Part shown: positions 13,153 to 24,570 of the stretch, one piece after another | Numbering within the stretch: the stretch's first letter is position 1 | Layout of the letters: each line of letters opens with the position of its first letter | NCBI RefSeq assembly: GCF_040115645.1 | Contig: NC_089552.1 | Coordinates: 3,720,001-3,784,000, forward strand | Direction: 5' to 3' | Length of the DNA stretch: 64,000 bases | DNA from: Euwallacea fornicatus | Lineage: Eukaryota > Arthropoda > Insecta > Coleoptera > Curculionidae | The notes under the pieces: generated by a model | Databases searched by the model: none | Told to the model about the DNA's origin: nothing | Seen by the model: only the letters and a program-made list of their open reading frames with translations | Made by a program: the position numbers and the translations under genes

Positions 13153-16100
13153 TGCGAGTGGCAAAAACCGCAATACACTGCACTGCAATGGACAGTGCAA
13201 AACAAATTAAATGTTACTTTCAATATTTCATGGAATAAGATTTTGTCGGCTTTTTTAGAAAAACATGCAAACGAAAAATTATTATTCTTAACATTCCTTA
13301 ACTTTGGTATTGGAAAGGTAACGTTATATAGAATTATGCAGAACTTGCTGAAACAGGTACTAAATTGCAAGCATAATAAACTGGTCCTTAATTGATTTTG
13401 ACTAGTTTATATGCAGTAAGGAAAAGAGTTCGGATCTACTGACAATATAACAATTGATTAAAAAGGGGACACAAAACCACTTTTTTGAGCACTGACCAGA
13501 AAGAATGCGCTTTGTGTTTTGACTCTAATTTACTAGTCCTCAACACAATACAATGAGTGACATACAGAGATTTGTATCTAAAATCGACATGAAGAGGACT
13601 GGTCGAACAAGATTTTAGATGCTGTATCTTTCACATTCAAAAATTGCCTCGGGAAGAATCAAGACAATTTTCTCTTAATCGTGCGCAACGTGCACACCAA
13701 AATTGGAATAACACAATTAGGCCCTACTTGGTAATACATTCACGATGTCCAAACTTTTAAAATCTGAATAAACAATTCAATTTCGCAACAGTTTCCGAGA
13801 TACCGGAACAATTGGCCTACGTCCGTAAGTCTCGCAAAGCCGCCGTTAAGGGGATCTGCAACACACTCCCCGGAATCCGGATTACTCTATGTCAGGAGCT
13901 GATGCAGGATCATGTAGATTTTCTGGCTGTCCGGAGTCGGCAGGAAGCGGAGATTAACGTTCCGAATTGATACAAAATACCCCAGTTGGAACTTTTACGT
14001 TACAAGAAGCTTTAAGTTACTGAACTGACGTAATAAAACGTAGTTATTAAGCTCACAAAGACGAGTACCTACTCGTTAGACTAGCTGTAACATTATTATA
14101 TTTCCTTCTCAGATTACTAAGGTGTGAGCTTTTAAAATTAACACCTCTAAACGAAATAAAAAAAATCCCACGCCATGGCAAACACCATCATAATACACAC
14201 CTCATGCAGGAACTGGTGGGAGCGCGATACTATAGATTCCATCTACGATGGGTTCGGTGATATGGGATAGTTTATTATTTGATAAATTAGATATACCTAC
14301 TGTTTTAGTGCGAGTAGGAGGCCCCGATATAGAAAGTAATTGCCAAAGAAAAGAAAGACGAATTGACTATTTAAATCACACTTTCGGCAGTGTTTACCTG
14401 CACATAAAGGTAATCGCAAGAAAGTTACGAACTAATTTTAAATCGAACAAAAAAGTGCGGAAATTGCAAGGCAAACATCCCTGGGAAACGATTTTCGCGA
14501 AGATTACTTTATAAATTTTAAATTAGCCGAAACTTTTAATCTGTTTATTCTATGTAACTTTTAATAAAGCTAGTTAAAAAGGACGATGAGAGCACATTTT
14601 TAACTTTTATAGGAGAACGTCAACTTTCGCGTTGAGGAACTTTCCGACTATTTACTGACTTGTAGTCACAAAACCGCTTTAATTACAAAGATATTTTAGG
14701 GCGTTTAACTCTCTAGGGCGGAATTAACAGTTTCCAGCTTTCCCAATGATTGATTAACATTTCACCTGAGCTACCGTAGAACTACCAATGTTTTAATCTG
14801 GCAAACTGCGGTACAACGAATATTCGAATAAACTCTCAGGATACTTTACAATTTATAAGCCGAAAAAAGGGGAGAGTTTTTCGAGATTTATCAGTTAATT
14901 TCATTCTCCCAGTTAAAAGGTTTCCATTCGAGAGGGGGAGATGAGCCCGCCTGTGGAATGACGATGATGATGGGAACGCCATACCAACGTAATGTTGATC
15001 GAGTCATTAGCGCTGCTAAAAAGTGAAATTTGTTTTTATTTCCCTGCTCTCCTTCAATTGATTCTAGGGGGATAAGGTGGAATTAATTCTAATCTGATGG
15101 TAGGCTTATCTAAACTTTTAATTCAATATGGGTATGTACTTAAATCGGGGCTTAAATAGTTATTGATGCTGCAAAGTTCGTAAATCCGAAATGAGATTTT
15201 GTATCTGGCATATTCAGGTTATATCAGTAGGAACCGAAAAATTGTAGTCCACTTCCTGTATCCCTAAGTCCCACTAAAATGCCACCGAATTACCTTAAAA
15301 TTATGCTACCAAATGCCGTGCATACTAAAGTATCGTCAAATTAGAGCATGACACTGTTGCCATGTTCCGACCAGCATATGAAATAAGTTCAATTTAGCAG
15401 CGCATATCTTTTTAATTAAGATTTCAAATTTCAAGTCTTGTCACGTTTTTGAAAGTACCTGTTTTGTGACACTGGGAAAAATGGTTGTGGCACTGCCTGG
15501 AAATATGATCTGGTTTCTCTCTATTGTCTTTATCGACGCCAGTGATGGGACAGGACAGAAGGCAATCTATCGACGGACGAGGCCGCTTTATCGTGCACTT
15601 ACAGCGTTTTCAACCGGAAAGGTGTCCCTTCAATGCAGTCAAATGACTGGAACACTATTAGCTTTCAGACTAATACAACGAAAACACTTTTCAATGAGGT
15701 ATCACTCGATCCCCATTACTACTTGGTAAATTTTAGGAGAGAACCCCGCACCCGAGGATTAAATACGGCCTATAATATTTTTTCGATAAATTTTCCCTTC
15801 ATAATTAATTTAAGCTCTTTCAAGTTTTTTTCTTTGTAATATTTTCTCCCAAGCATGCATTCCTGTACGTTTTCAATGAACCACGGTGCATACGGACAAA
15901 ACTGAGCTGGTGAATGAATCGGGCAGAAAAACAACGAGCTCAAAGTGCACGGTAGCGCAAGCCTTTGTAACAATGTAAAGTAATGTAAAAAAGAAAAAAG
16001 TCGTTGCCTTTTCTGATAAAGTAAACGTTAATTATCGAACTCTATTTATGTAATTATAGGGTATACAATTGAATTAGAGATCATTTGAAAATTTTGATGT

Positions 16101-16314
16101 TGGACTCCAATAGTCCAACCTTGGACATTGGAGATTAACATGAAAAACCGTTTTTTTTTGCGCTTTCACGGATTAGCAATATTGCAAAACTTTTACACGG
16201 GGCGGATGGTACACAAGACCGACCGTCACTCCGTAATTTTTTTAATCTTCCAATTAAAGCCGTTTTGACTCAAAATGCCTCCATATAAAAAAAAAATGAA
16301 TGTTCCGCGCAATT
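13153..16314. other. mostly non-coding stretch
   Basis: Contains the 5' non-coding part of the preceding Tc1 relic, the uncertain frame at 13761-13970 listed separately, and otherwise unremarkable AT-rich DNA. Open frames at 14248-14514 and 15466-15839 show no domain and overlap other frames. Confidence 0.45.
13761..13970 (+). other. open frame without start, GC-richer; unrecognised
   Basis: A 69-codon frame runs between two stops and includes EIPEQLAYVRKSRKAAVKGI and ends QEAEINVPN. It coincides with a local rise in GC (13800-13970) and has a balanced amino-acid composition, unlike the Phe/Ile-rich chance frames nearby. There is no ATG at the start and no convincing donor at the end. It could be an eroded exon or an old transposon fragment. 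I do not recognise it. Confidence 0.2.
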
Positions 16315-16395
16315 GTTCGCGCCACGATTGGCCAGAGTCAAAACTTTGTGGTTGTTTAATTCTGACCTTGGCTCTGACCAATCGTGGCCTCGAAC
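16315..16395. repeat. foldback with ~23-bp arms
   Basis: The left arm (16315-16337) contains CCACGATTGGCCAGAG. The right arm (16372-16395) is its inverted copy with CTCTGACCAATCGTGG. About 34 bases lie between them. Weaker pairing extends about 12 bases outward. It may be a tiny MITE or a transcribed hairpin. Confidence 0.7.
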
Positions 16396-19300
16396 GGTTG
16401 CGTGGGATATTCAATTTTATCAAATTTGAAGTCGTTTTGGGGCAAGATTGCGAAATGCTAGACCATCCTGAGTGCTATGACCTCCATGTAAAAATTGTTC
16501 AATTGGTTAACCTGTGCAGGAGCAAAAAAAAAATAAAAACGAATTTCCCACTTTAATCTCGTATATCCAGCACAGCGTGTATATGATGCAATCGAAGAAT
16601 TCCACAATCTGAGGACAAAACGCCCATATTCTTCTGGGTGCATTTCATCAAGTGACTTCATTTAACGCAAAATCACTACGCGGGGCCATCTTTTTGCGTG
16701 GTGGTTCCATCATAATACTGTGAACTTCTTGATTACCCACATATAATCGAGTCGCGAGAAGGAACACGTATTGCCTTTACCTGCACGTGTTTACCTGAAG
16801 ACAAAACAATAATTGCCATCTGGCCCTTCTACGAATCTAATCCCTTTTAGAGGCCCTCGGGGTTCAATACGGGCCTGACCTTAACGAAATTCTCCCCTAT
16901 TCCACAGATTTTCGTCCGTGTAATATGTACATACTTGACAAAGTAGTGACGTCAGCCATAATGCAAACTTCCGACCTTCGTGAGCAAATCCCCGATTCCA
17001 TTCCACAAGTCTTCTAAGAAGTTAATGATATGCTTACAGAGACTTACCGACTTACAGAAAGCTATAGACAGATTTACGTATGTTTAGACTTAAAAAATTC
17101 TATGTGTTGATAAGTTTTCCATTATAGTAGCTAAAGGGGTAAAGCCAAATCAGTGATTTAGCTCTGGCAAGTAACTTCGCTAACCTCCAAACCTGCTCTC
17201 AGTAATTATTTTCAATAAGAGATCGTATAAGTGTCATTTCACAGGAAACTATAATGATTTCAATTAACGTTGCGTGTGCGAGGCTTTGTAACGCAAATCA
17301 AAAGCGATTTCGCTTATGAACACCCAGTCACTATCAAAAATATACGTGTATTATGATCAATAAAATTCATTGGAATTCAACATCCAACTTGGTAGCATTT
17401 AATTAGGGAAAGATTATAAGGCTGTGGCCTTTTGAGCAGCACTACAGGATCGGATTTAATGATCGCAATTGATCTGGTTTAATAAAAGGATTCGTGATAA
17501 ACCGAAAGCGCTATTTCAATTAATTCAAGCCGAAATTTCCTGGTTTCAAGTAGGATCATTTCAAAAGAAAAAAATGCAAACTGCAGGATTGTATATTATT
17601 CAGGACATATGTGGCGTCACCTGGCGACAATCTGTTTAAAATATTACTTATTCCATAGATGGAGCCACATTTTCGACGTATCATTACAACCTGCTGTCAG
17701 TGTTGACTTTGTTCTATATAAAGAGAAGTGCGTGACGAAATTTTTCATCAATTTTTTTAGTAAATTCGAACCTGCCAGGAGCACTAAAGGTGATTGATTG
17801 TAACAATTACAATGTATTCAGGAACAAAGCTCTCCTCTTAAATGACGTTAATCGAATAATGTTCTTCGTTTTTTACGACATCACTATCTGCCTTTATTAC
17901 ACTCTTAGCGCGGCCTTATTAACTAGTTAATAATCGATTTAATCAGTTACGTAAAATTGATAAATAGTTAGCAATTTACATAAAGTTACACGGACTGAAT
18001 TAACCAGTTTATGCCATTCATAAATTACTTGCGACCTAGTTAGACTTTTAAACTGAAGAACCAGGGCGAGAATGGAAGTGTTGGTCACATGGTAGAGAAG
18101 TATGAGAGAAACCTATTAATGCTATTCTTCTAGTTTATCATTCTCTCAATGGTAAAATTGTAATGATAGCATAGCATAAAATTGAAGCACAGAAATCTTT
18201 TGATGCAAAATTTTGTAGTTGTTTGTAAAATAGTTCCAAACAAGGGAGAAAATCTTTAATATTACTCTCGCAAGTGTGGCGGACAATAAAACGTCAGAAA
18301 TGAGGTCCTAAACTCCAGAAATGCTTACGCTATGATAAAAACCTATGTTGTGATTTATTTTCTTTCATGTAGCAGCCACTGCGAACAACCATGCTTGGTG
18401 TCATCACCAGGCGGTCGGAAACCTGCGCCCTTCACGCAGATGCCCTGTGGACGGCCCTCCCAATTCTTTTTGGACGTTTCTTAAAAATACCGTGACTTTG
18501 CTATCCCTCACCTAAGATTGAGTACCCCGAGCCATAAGGACATTCATCGCAACTATTATGGATCGTTACCATATCGAATGCTGCTTCTATGTTAAAGAAG
18601 AGAAGATCCAACACCGCCTGTCTGTTCAATTAGCTTTCTCTATTTTGTGTACTACCGAATAAGGAACCGTGTCTGCCGACTTTGAACAGATCACAATATG
18701 AAATAATATGACCCAAATAATTCGAATGGGTGGAAGATCATTAGGCATCATGGTTTTTGATTTATTTCAAACACACTCAACTAGTTGAATTTATCAAAAA
18801 TTTAACGAAAGCTTTTTCTTTCTTATATATGATGTATTTCTACGATATCTCTTTTTCTTTCTATTGCTTTATTCTTCACGATGGCATTGGTACATTTGGG
18901 CTATTAGTCATTTGCACGTTTTGCTGATTTCGGTAAAATCGATTTATTTTCTTAGCCGAACCTCTGGAATTGAATAATCCAATTTGATCGTTCAATTTCT
19001 GCATATCCAAATATATGCTCACAATTCGCTACTCCCAGAATCGTTTTTAGTGCAATGGAGTAAGTTATGACTATTTTGGACGAAAACAACGGAAACGTAT
19101 AAAAACCTCAATGGTAAAATATCGATCGAACGGAGTACTACGCATAAGGCATCCGAGAAAAAGTTAATGATGATCACATTTCGAACGAAACTAAAAAAAA
19201 ACTTTATGGATAGGTAATGAGGAAACTTCGCATAAACAAAAACTATATCCATAGATCTTTAAAGCGCCAAGGAAGGTATTCTAAATAAAGAAAAGCATTG

Positions 19301-22299
19301 AGTTAAAAAGCGAAGGATTGACGATGATGATGCAAAAAGGGAAATAGAGATAATAGAAATGAAAATAAAAAAACGTAAAGGAATAGAAGGTGGATGGTAA
19401 AAGGCACTGACGATTGACAAAGGAAAAAAACCAGACTAGATAGATTCAGGTAACAAATTAAATAAATCGCAAGTTAAAACCGAAGCGCCAAATTGGAAAA
19501 TGTAGGAAAGTAATGCGGAAAAGCGATATATGTATATGAAAGTAAAAAAGAATCCACAATGAAATAAGCAGTCGAATGCTCTATAGTGAAAAAAAATTAT
19601 GTGAAGTAGAAATATGTAGACAAATGCTGTATTGATCTCATTGCGTTGGTGTTTGTTTGATCTTGGCCCTGCATTTTATACAAAATGTGAGATCACTGCA
19701 AGATCAAATGTAATATCTGAGCGTCACTATTTTCATGATTTCGACCAGACTTAGGCCCCTAATACGTCTTTTAAAATATGGCATACTTCTTCGCATTGTG
19801 CCCCTTCTCATCGATTATATTGCCTTTCAGCTAAAGCCTATTTAAATCGTATACAATATACCTGTATCGAAGCGCATATATACATAATAAAAGCAAAACC
19901 CATAAGTCATTCCCATCGAGGCTCACTATGAGCGTACCCAAAGCGTATTCGGTACTGCTCGCTCCAGCGCCATCCCAGTCAAACCAGTTTGCTGGTACTT
20001 GAATTCTCATTTTTTTTTTATTTCGATTATCATTATGAAAGCCTGCACTAACACACATACCAATGCCGATTCGTATACATACCACAAAGGACGTTAAATT
20101 TAATATTATGTATTAAACTTGGAGTGTTTCCAGGGACGAGAATGACAAGTTTGGATTTTAGCAAAATACTTGAGATTTTTTTTTGTATTCAATTATTTAC
20201 CAATATCTTGGTGAATGCAATATTTTCCTTCCCCCTTATTTCAAGTCGATCGATGTTGTCTCTGTAGGTAAAATTGCAAACAAACAAATCCCAGATGACA
20301 TGTCTAACACATACCACAGCACCTAAAGCTCTTAGAAAATAATTGACAGGTGTCTGCAATGGTGAAATTCTCTATCTTTTTTTACTGATCGAGTATGTCG
20401 GATGTTTGTTTTGCAAAGGCTGTCGTTGTTCCGGCTTGATATGTAATTTCACATATTGTACTGACAGTTTTTGTTCATTTTAATGATGGACCATTGTTGG
20501 TTTTGTGTAAACTAATAGACAAACGGATTGACGGCAGCATTGTTTACCGACCAAGTGACACATTGTTGTAATAACGGGACCTCATAATCACGGGGGGAAA
20601 TGGGTGCGAAATAGCATTTGTTTCCTGCCCATAAACAAATGACGATCGTCTCGCATTGCGTTTATTTTCCCATGATTACTGGAACACGATAAAAATTCTG
20701 GACAAGACATAATATTTTATTTTTGATGCGTAGGTGTATTCCCGTTCGAAAAGTTTTTACCGCACAAACGGTTTAAAATTCGAGAAAGTCGAAAGGGCTT
20801 TTTAACATGACCAATAAATTCCGCGAAAGATATATATGACAACGAAGGGAACGGGCGGGAAAAGTTCCTTCCTCGGCAGCGACAGAAACATTTCAGATAA
20901 AACATAATTCGAACTCTGAACTTTCATTTCTTTCAAAACTGGCGAAATGTGAAATTCGGCATAGTTGCATTCCATGACGTTTACGTGCCCTTTTAGAAAC
21001 TTTTTAACGTCCTGTCATTTACCATAAGCAGCCACATATACAGTTTCCTTGTTGAATTCATTTCCTTTGAAATACCTACTTTGCATACATTGTATACCAA
21101 GAAATCTGAGTTGAGCATTTTCCATCATTCAATCAAATTTACGGTTTCTACAACGAACCATTATGATTAATTTCAGCTGCGGAAATTCTCACTTTACAAC
21201 ACATCAAAAACTTCTGCACTTCAATAAAAACGACTTTAGAATGAGAATAAAATGATATGCTGAATGGTAAAATGTTAAAAAATACAGGACATGTCGTTTA
21301 AAAAGTCAAAGGCTGGAGTCACCTCTGGTCGAGCTGGGAGTGATATAACATTCAAAATTATCCAAAAAATTGCAATGTTGTCTTGAACATTATATAGACC
21401 GAATTACAACTTTTTGAGACATAGCAAAAACAGTTACAGACTTATCTAAGTGACTCGCGTGTACTGCAAATGTCGGTCTAATAGAAAAGTTGTAAGATTT
21501 CGAGGTAATGACAGTTAAAATTTAGTTTTAGTTAATTTTTTCTTCAAAAATTCATTATGTATTAGAGAAATTGGGTATTCAGAAACGTGACCATCAACCA
21601 AATTAATTTCTACTTGTTAAGGCATAAGAGTATAACAAATTCAACGTGTAGCCGGAACTTGCCATGAGAATTTCGTAAACTGGAAAAAATACGATGTGAA
21701 ATAAATAGGTCAAAGTTGCACCTTTTAATGTTGAATAGCTTGCTGAAACCCTTAAAAAACTGAAAATATATTGGTTGTGAGAAACTCAGCGAACTCCGGA
21801 AGACCAAGGAACCCTTTGACCTCCGGACCCCTCGACAAACAATTCAACTTTAACAAATTCATTTGGTAAATTCTGTTTTTAATACGGACCTGGAATTTTT
21901 ATTATAGGTATTTTTAAAAATCCTCTGGTCTCCAGAAACCCAATATATCATGCAATAACTTTTTAGATGATTTTAATAAAAAAACGAATAATATATGGTA
22001 TTCTAAACATAATACACTATATTTGGCTTGCTAAAGGAAATTCAAAGAGTACTTTATTATGTCTAAAATTCATTGCCTGCCTTTACTTTTTTTTATGTTT
22101 GATAAAAGTTAATGCAAATAAATTTAGTGACAAGTATGACACAATCAAGATATGCAGGTCAAAAACTATTTAACACCAAAATAAATGTCTTTTCATTAAA
22201 TATGTTGAAAATCTTCACAAAAATGACAGCCCTTTCCGTTCTGTATCGATAAACCTGCAAAACATAACAGGTGATAATAAAAAAAAAGTCTCAGCTTTT
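16396..22299. other. long non-coding stretch
   Basis: About 5.9 kb without a supportable gene. Local GC rises at 18370-18480 and 19910-20010 hold short open frames, but none shows splice sites or motifs. A perfect TGACGTCA octamer lies at 16947-16954. The rest is AT-rich. Confidence 0.5.
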
Positions 22300-22386
22300 T
22301 TACAAAGCCTTTTGATCATGTCGATCATATGCTCATAGCAAACGCTAAAATTAAACAAAACTATTAATTATCACTTGGCCACCCTG
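22300..22386 (-). repeat. orphan end of a CAGGGTG-type transposon
   Basis: The plus strand reads GGCCACCCTG followed by TATA, so the minus strand starts TA-CAGGGTGGCC, the same terminus as other elements in this window. No opposite end is visible to the left, so the inner boundary given is arbitrary. Confidence 0.35.
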
Positions 22387-22740
22387 TATAACCTTGCGCT
22401 TCGGTTTGCTTTTCTAATAGCTAGCTGCACCTGTACCTTTGAGCATTCTCCTATAGCATCGTAAGTATAGCTAATCTACAACGAATCCTTAAAATCTAGA
22501 TTTTCACGAAAGTAAAACAAGCGTCTTGAAAAACACTAACAGGTACTAAAGCCTATCCCTCTATCCGGCCGTTCAGCAGATTCATATACCTCAGATAATT
22601 AAAATTAGTTGTATTGTCAATGTGTGGATATTCTCTACGCACTACATATTGCAAAGTAAATCTTGCTAAGGCCTTCTAACGTCAGAGGTAAGTGGTTCTT
22701 GCAATGCATGCACAAATACATGCTAATAACGTTTAATATA

Positions 22741-23300
22741 CAGGGTGGTCTTCATAGTAAACCTTTTTTTAAATAGAATACAAGAAAGTACCCGAATGGC
22801 ATCCAGTCATACGTTTTTTTCAAAAGAAATCAGAAGTCGGGTTTCTCTGTTTTCTTCCTCAAAACTATCTTATTTTTAGTGATTTTGTTCACGTTTCTCT
22901 GAATTTTCGAAATGTTTACAAAAACCCTGTAATTTTCTATAATTAAATATTAAAAAGAAACTTTTTGATAACACCTTAACGATGGTGTATAAATCTGAAC
23001 AGAAAGCTTATTTCTTAGATGATTACTTTCACAGTGTCCAGAAAATAAAGGGGGTTTTGCAGTATCAGGTTCAGCCTTGTCTTAAGGAGTTCCAAGAAGC
23101 TTTTTCCGATATGGCAGTCAATAGTGAAGAGGTTAAAAATGCTTTTAAAAGTAGCGAACTTGTTTCGTGAAACAGGAAGTATTTTCCGTGAAGAAGAAAG
23201 TGGACTGGCAACTATGCTCACAGAAAAGATTATTCTAGCCGTACGACAGGTAATTTATAAAGATCCAATAATGCCAATGAGGCATATATCACAATAAATT
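22741..23300 (+). mobile_element. truncated CAGGGTG-type Tc1/mariner-superfamily element
   Basis: CAGGGTGGTC directly after TA (22739-22740) marks a left end. About 240 bp of non-coding leader is followed by the N-terminal part of a transposase (22982-23296). No right end is found and sequence similarity stops near 23300, so the element is truncated or its 3' part has been lost. The leader has a second in-orientation GTTTACAAAAACCCTG word near 22915. Confidence 0.6.
22982..23296 (+). pseudogene. transposase N-terminus, frameshifted fragment
   Basis: The first frame starts MVYKSEQKAYFLDDYF, like the MVYSxEQKxFLxxxYF start of an insect IS630/Tc1/mariner transposase type. After about 54 codons a frameshift is needed to continue into NLFRETGSIFREEESG, which matches the usual N-x-FRETGSV linker between the two helix-turn-helix units. 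Translation then runs into a stop at 23294. The catalytic domain is absent. Only the DNA-binding half is represented, and it is broken. The family assignment is from remembered motif patterns. Confidence 0.65.
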
Positions 23301-24061
23301 CAGGTTTAATTTGGAACACGTCATAAACTTTTGCAGAAAGGCATTTCAGCTTTATGCTTTTCGGGTCTAATCTGTTCACAAGTAACTGCCTCGTAATTAC
23401 AATAGACAGTACAGTTCTATTGGTTGTTCAATTGATGGAATTCTGACTATTATCCTTTATAAAATCGGTTCGTATGAAAACCTAGAGTGGATGAAACTTG
23501 ATAGAAATTTAGTAAATATCGGCCCAATAATAGATATAGATACGCATATAATAATCTATGACTTTGGTAAACTTACTTGAATTTAACGTCCACTAAAAAT
23601 GCGAAGTTTTGTTCCTAAGACAGAGAACTATAGCTTTTACGTAAATAATAGCAAATTTGGTACTATATAAACCTTCATCAGTTAAAGGTGGGGGTAGTTA
23701 GGGTTCTGAAACGTCCCGTGAATCTTTCTAGCGGTATATCATTGTAACTTTCATTATTTTACGTCAAAGCTACTATGCATCGTTAACATCCAACATAGCT
23801 AGAGAATTTAGGCATAAAACAAGGAACTTCATCACTGTAAATTAAAATGTCTGAATAATTAAGCCATAACTATACATGCTTAACAGCTAAGTGAATTAAT
23901 TAATAACATGCTTAACGCTTGTTTCTGAGGTAAAATCTAAATGAAATTTTCAATGAATCAAATCGATTTTGTGCAATAGTTTAAATAATTCCTTGTCGAT
24001 AGTTAGTTTAGTCATTAAATGAGGGGGCAATAATTAAATATTTTTTAGAATAGTAACGTAC
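23301..24061. other. non-coding stretch
   Basis: Nothing supportable apart from an exon-like pattern at 23577-23614 on the minus strand that I rejected because its only open phase does not fit its neighbours. Confidence 0.45.
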
Positions 24062-24108
24062 CAATATCTAACTTGGGGATGCGCTTCAGCTTTTCTTCCA
24101 AATTTTGT
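24062..24108 (-). CDS. candidate internal exon, unrecognised gene
   Basis: On the minus strand a long T-rich tract ending TTTCAG precedes 47 nt, followed by a GTACGT donor. One frame (one leading base, one trailing base) reads QNLEEKLKRIPKLDI, with the Lys/Glu-rich, helix-forming composition expected of real coding DNA. The trailing base joins the 6.8-kb island in an open frame. The tRNA gene lies 0.4 kb upstream on the same strand. No protein family is recognisable from 15 residues. Confidence 0.5.
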
Positions 24109-24477
24109 CTGAAAAAAAAAGAAAGAATCAGCCATGAACCAGAAATACTGGTAATCGGGTTACTGAATATAAAAAATGTAGTAAAATGCCTGGTAATGGA
24201 ATAAGTAAATATACAGAAAAACAAGATTTTCTTTATAGGCTCGACCAAAAAACTCGGCAAAAAAATGTCAAAAAAAACACACTTTTCTTTATGTTAAATG
24301 AATGAAAATTCTTACATTCGACTAATGAGACCTTACATTCCCTGGAGGAACTTGAAAGATCAAGAAAAAACTTTGACCAATTTTTTTTCCATAATTTTTG
24401 ACATAAATATACCCATAAAGATTTATTTTCTTCGTACATATTGCAATTAATAATATAAATAAACAATAAATGAAAAG

Positions 24478-24485
24478 AAAAAAAA
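24478..24485 (-). terminator. Pol III terminator of tRNA-Leu
   Basis: A run of eight T on the minus strand begins one base after the last tRNA base pair plus discriminator region, the standard RNA polymerase III stop signal. Confidence 0.8.
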
Positions 24486-24486
24486 C

Positions 24487-24570
24487 TGTCAGAAGTGGGA
24501 TTCGAACCCACGCCCACAGAAGTGGACTGCGACCTGAACGCAGCGCCTTAGACCACTCGGCCATCCTGAC
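24487..24570 (-). tRNA. tRNA-Leu (anticodon CAG)
   Basis: The minus strand folds into a class II (long variable arm) tRNA of 84 nt including discriminator A. The acceptor stem GTCAGGA pairs with TTCTGAC with one G-T wobble. An A box, TGGCCGAGTGG, and a B box, GGTTCGAATCC, are present. The anticodon stem CTGCG/CGCAG encloses the loop TTCAGGT, giving CAG, which reads CUG leucine codons. The long variable arm CCACTTCTGTGGG is diagnostic of leucine. There is no intron. A T8 terminator follows. All stems are intact, so it is probably functional. It appears to lie inside an intron of a candidate minus-strand gene. Confidence 0.97.

Noticed and set aside
18370..18480. GC-richer patch, considered as LINE or SINE remnant
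   Set aside because: No reverse-transcriptase motif, A/B box or tail could be identified.
19831..20085. Minus-strand frame including QVPANWFDWDGAGASSTEY
   Set aside because: Composition is somewhat protein-like, but there is no splice site or domain and the second half is hydrophobic AT-rich translation.
23577..23614. 38-nt exon pattern on the minus strand reading EQNFAFLVDVKF
   Set aside because: Good acceptor and donor, but its only open phase (entry phase 0) does not fit the exit phase of the adjacent 24.1-kb island, and it is AT-rich.
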